From contig JARGOC010000025.1 in NCBI GenBank assembly GCA_029212365.1, positions 1 through 51,289 of the forward strand: a DNA stretch of 51,289 bases, in the 5' to 3' direction. The notes below the pieces were generated by a model. That model did no database searches and was not told the DNA's origin. It worked only from the letters and a program-made list of their open reading frames with translations. Positions 49,994-51,289 of the stretch are shown piece by piece. The stretch is from Roseovarius sp. GTDB taxonomy: Bacteria > Pseudomonadota > Alphaproteobacteria > Rhodobacterales > Rhodobacteraceae. A program made the translations under genes and the position numbers. Position 1 is the first letter of the stretch. Every line of letters starts with the position of its first letter.

Positions 49994-51289
49994 ATGGCGC
50001 AGTCCTTTATTGGCCAGAAACGTCTTCGTAAATATTTCGGTAAAATCCGTGAAGTATTGGATATGCCGAACCTGATCGAGGTTCAGAAATCCTCTTATGA
50101 TCTCTTCCTGAATTCCGGCGACCAGCCCGAGCCGATGGACGGCGAAGGCATCAAAGGTGTTTTCCAGTCAGTATTCCCGATCAAAGATTTCAACGAAACA
50201 TCCGTTTTGGAATTTGTTGACTACGAACTGGAAAAACCAAAATACGACGTCGAAGAATGCATGCAGCGCGACATGACCTACAGCGCCCCGCTGAAGGTGA
50301 CTTTGCGGTTGATCGTGTTTGATGTCGATGAAGATACAGGCGCGAAATCTGTCAAGGATATCAAAGAACAAGACGTGTTCATGGGTGATATGCCTTTGAT
50401 GACGCCCAATGGTACGTTTGTTGTAAACGGCACCGAGCGCGTGATCGTTTCTCAGATGCACCGTTCACCCGGTGTGTTCTTTGACCACGACAAAGGCAAA
50501 ACCCACGCCTCGGGCAAACTTCTGTTTGCTTGCCGCATTATCCCCTACCGCGGCAGCTGGCTGGACTTTGAATTTGACGCCAAAGACATCGTGTTCGCAC
50601 GGATTGACCGCCGTCGCAAACTGCCTGTGACCACGCTGCTCTATTCGCTGGGGCTGGACCAGGAAGACATCATGGATGCCTATTACAGCACCGTGACCTA
50701 CACGCTGAAAAAGAAGAAGGGCTGGGTCACCAAGTTCTTCCCTGATCGTGTGCGCGGCACCCGGCCGACATTTGATCTGGTGGATGCTAAATCCGGCGAA
50801 GTCATTGGCGAAGCTGGGAAAAAGGTTACCCCGCGCGCTGTGAAACAGCTGATTGACGACGGCAATGTGACCGAACTGCTGATCCCCTACGAGCAGATCG
50901 CCGGTAAATTTGTCGCCAAAGACATCATCAATGAAGAAAATGGCGCGATCTATGTTGAGGCCGGTGATGAGCTGACCATCGAATATGACAAAGATGGCGA
51001 CATCATTGGCGGCACGGTGCAAGAGCTGATCGAGGCGGGCATCACTGAGATCCCGGTTCTGGACATCGACAACGTCAATGTCGGCCCCTACATGCGCAAC
51101 ACTCTGGCGGCAGATAAAAACATGAACCGCGCCACCGCGCTCATGGACATTTACCGCGTTATGCGTCCCGGCGAGCCGCCCACCGAAGAGGCCGCATCGG
51201 CCCTGTTTGACACATTGTTCTTTGATAGCGAACGCTATGACCTGTCGGCCGTTGGCCGGGTCAAAATGAACATGCGTCTGGCGCTCGAC
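49994..51289 (+). CDS. rpoB: DNA-directed RNA polymerase subunit beta, N-terminal part (cut by window edge)
   Basis: The reading frame is open from ATG 49994 to the window end (432 codons of roughly 1,380). AAAGGTGA precedes the start. It begins [18 protein letters not shown], and contains [34 protein letters not shown] and [11 protein letters not shown], all standard in the first third of beta subunits. The rifampicin-binding cluster lies beyond the window. It is probably cotranscribed with rplL through the hairpin-containing gap. Confidence 0.97.
   Translation, partial: MAQSFIGQKRLRKYFGKIREVLDMPNLIEVQKSSYDLFLNSGDQPEPMDGEGIKGVFQSVFPIKDFNETSVLEFVDYELEKPKYDVEECMQRDMTYSAPLKVTLRLIVFDVDEDTGAKSVKDIKEQDVFMGDMPLMTPNGTFVVNGTERVIVSQMHRSPGVFFDHDKGKTHASGKLLFACRIIPYRGSWLDFEFDAKDIVFARIDRRRKLPVTTLLYSLGLDQEDIMDAYYSTVTYTLKKKKGWVTKFFPDRVRGTRPTFDLVDAKSGEVIGEAGKKVTPRAVKQLIDDGNVTELLIPYEQIAGKFVAKDIINEENGAIYVEAGDELTIEYDKDGDIIGGTVQELIEAGITEIPVLDIDNVNVGPYMRNTLAADKNMNRATALMDIYRVMRPGEPPTEEAASALFDTLFFDSERYDLSAVGRVKMNMRLALD

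Overview
The window looks like chromosomal DNA of a marine alphaproteobacterium of the Rhodobacteraceae (Roseobacter group). The signs are moderate G+C, a phosphatidylcholine synthase, the DUF484-xerC pair, a hmuSTUV heme locus, a cobalamin adenosyltransferase paired with a HIG1-type small membrane protein, tRNA-Trp a few kilobases from secE, and intergenic palindromes of a kind I associate with this family. No phage, transposase, integron or CRISPR array was seen. Genus and species cannot be read from the sequence.

Layout. 0-5 kb: 5' part of an RTX-type secreted protein, fructose-6-phosphate aldolase/transaldolase, DUF484, xerC and pcs. 4-7.5 kb: a leftward, translationally coupled run of a CinA-N/MoCF domain protein, GNAT acetyltransferase, AhpD-like protein, OmpA-family protein and ogt. 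7.5-13 kb: sfsA, an acyl-CoA dehydrogenase broken by one in-frame TGA, map, cobalamin adenosyltransferase with a HIG1-like protein, an SDR and an SH3-domain protein. 13-17 kb: parC and a cytochrome P450. 17-22.4 kb: a lipoprotein and a two-gene RND efflux pump. 22.6-24.6 kb: four small unrecognised genes, three with signal peptides, two of them tandem paralogues. 24.9-28.7 kb: glucosylglycerate synthesis (gpgP, gpgS) facing a GH13_18 phosphorylase that probably recycles the same solute. 29.1-38.1 kb: a full heme-uptake island: hmuS-hmuT-hmuU-hmuV, a divergent TonB-dependent receptor, and a convergent operon for a small exported protein, ExbB, two different ExbD proteins and TonB. 38.7-45.2 kb: tRNA-Trp, an orphan Tat-exported solute-binding protein, a GT2 glycosyltransferase, an EamA exporter, and a methyltransferase-like/carbamoyltransferase pair. 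45.5-51.3 kb: a small membrane protein followed by secE, nusG, rplK, rplA, rplJ, rplL and the 5' part of rpoB.

How genes work together. The heme island holds every step from receptor and energy transduction through periplasmic binding, ABC import and cytoplasmic heme handling. One of its two ExbD proteins carries Asn where the proton-relaying Asp normally sits, which suggests an asymmetric ExbD pair. GpgS and GpgP should make the compatible solute glucosylglycerate, and the opposing phosphorylase could return its glucose as glucose-1-phosphate. The least understood parts are the small exported-protein cluster at 22.6-24.6 kb and the methyltransferase-like/carbamoyltransferase pair at 42.7-45.2 kb.
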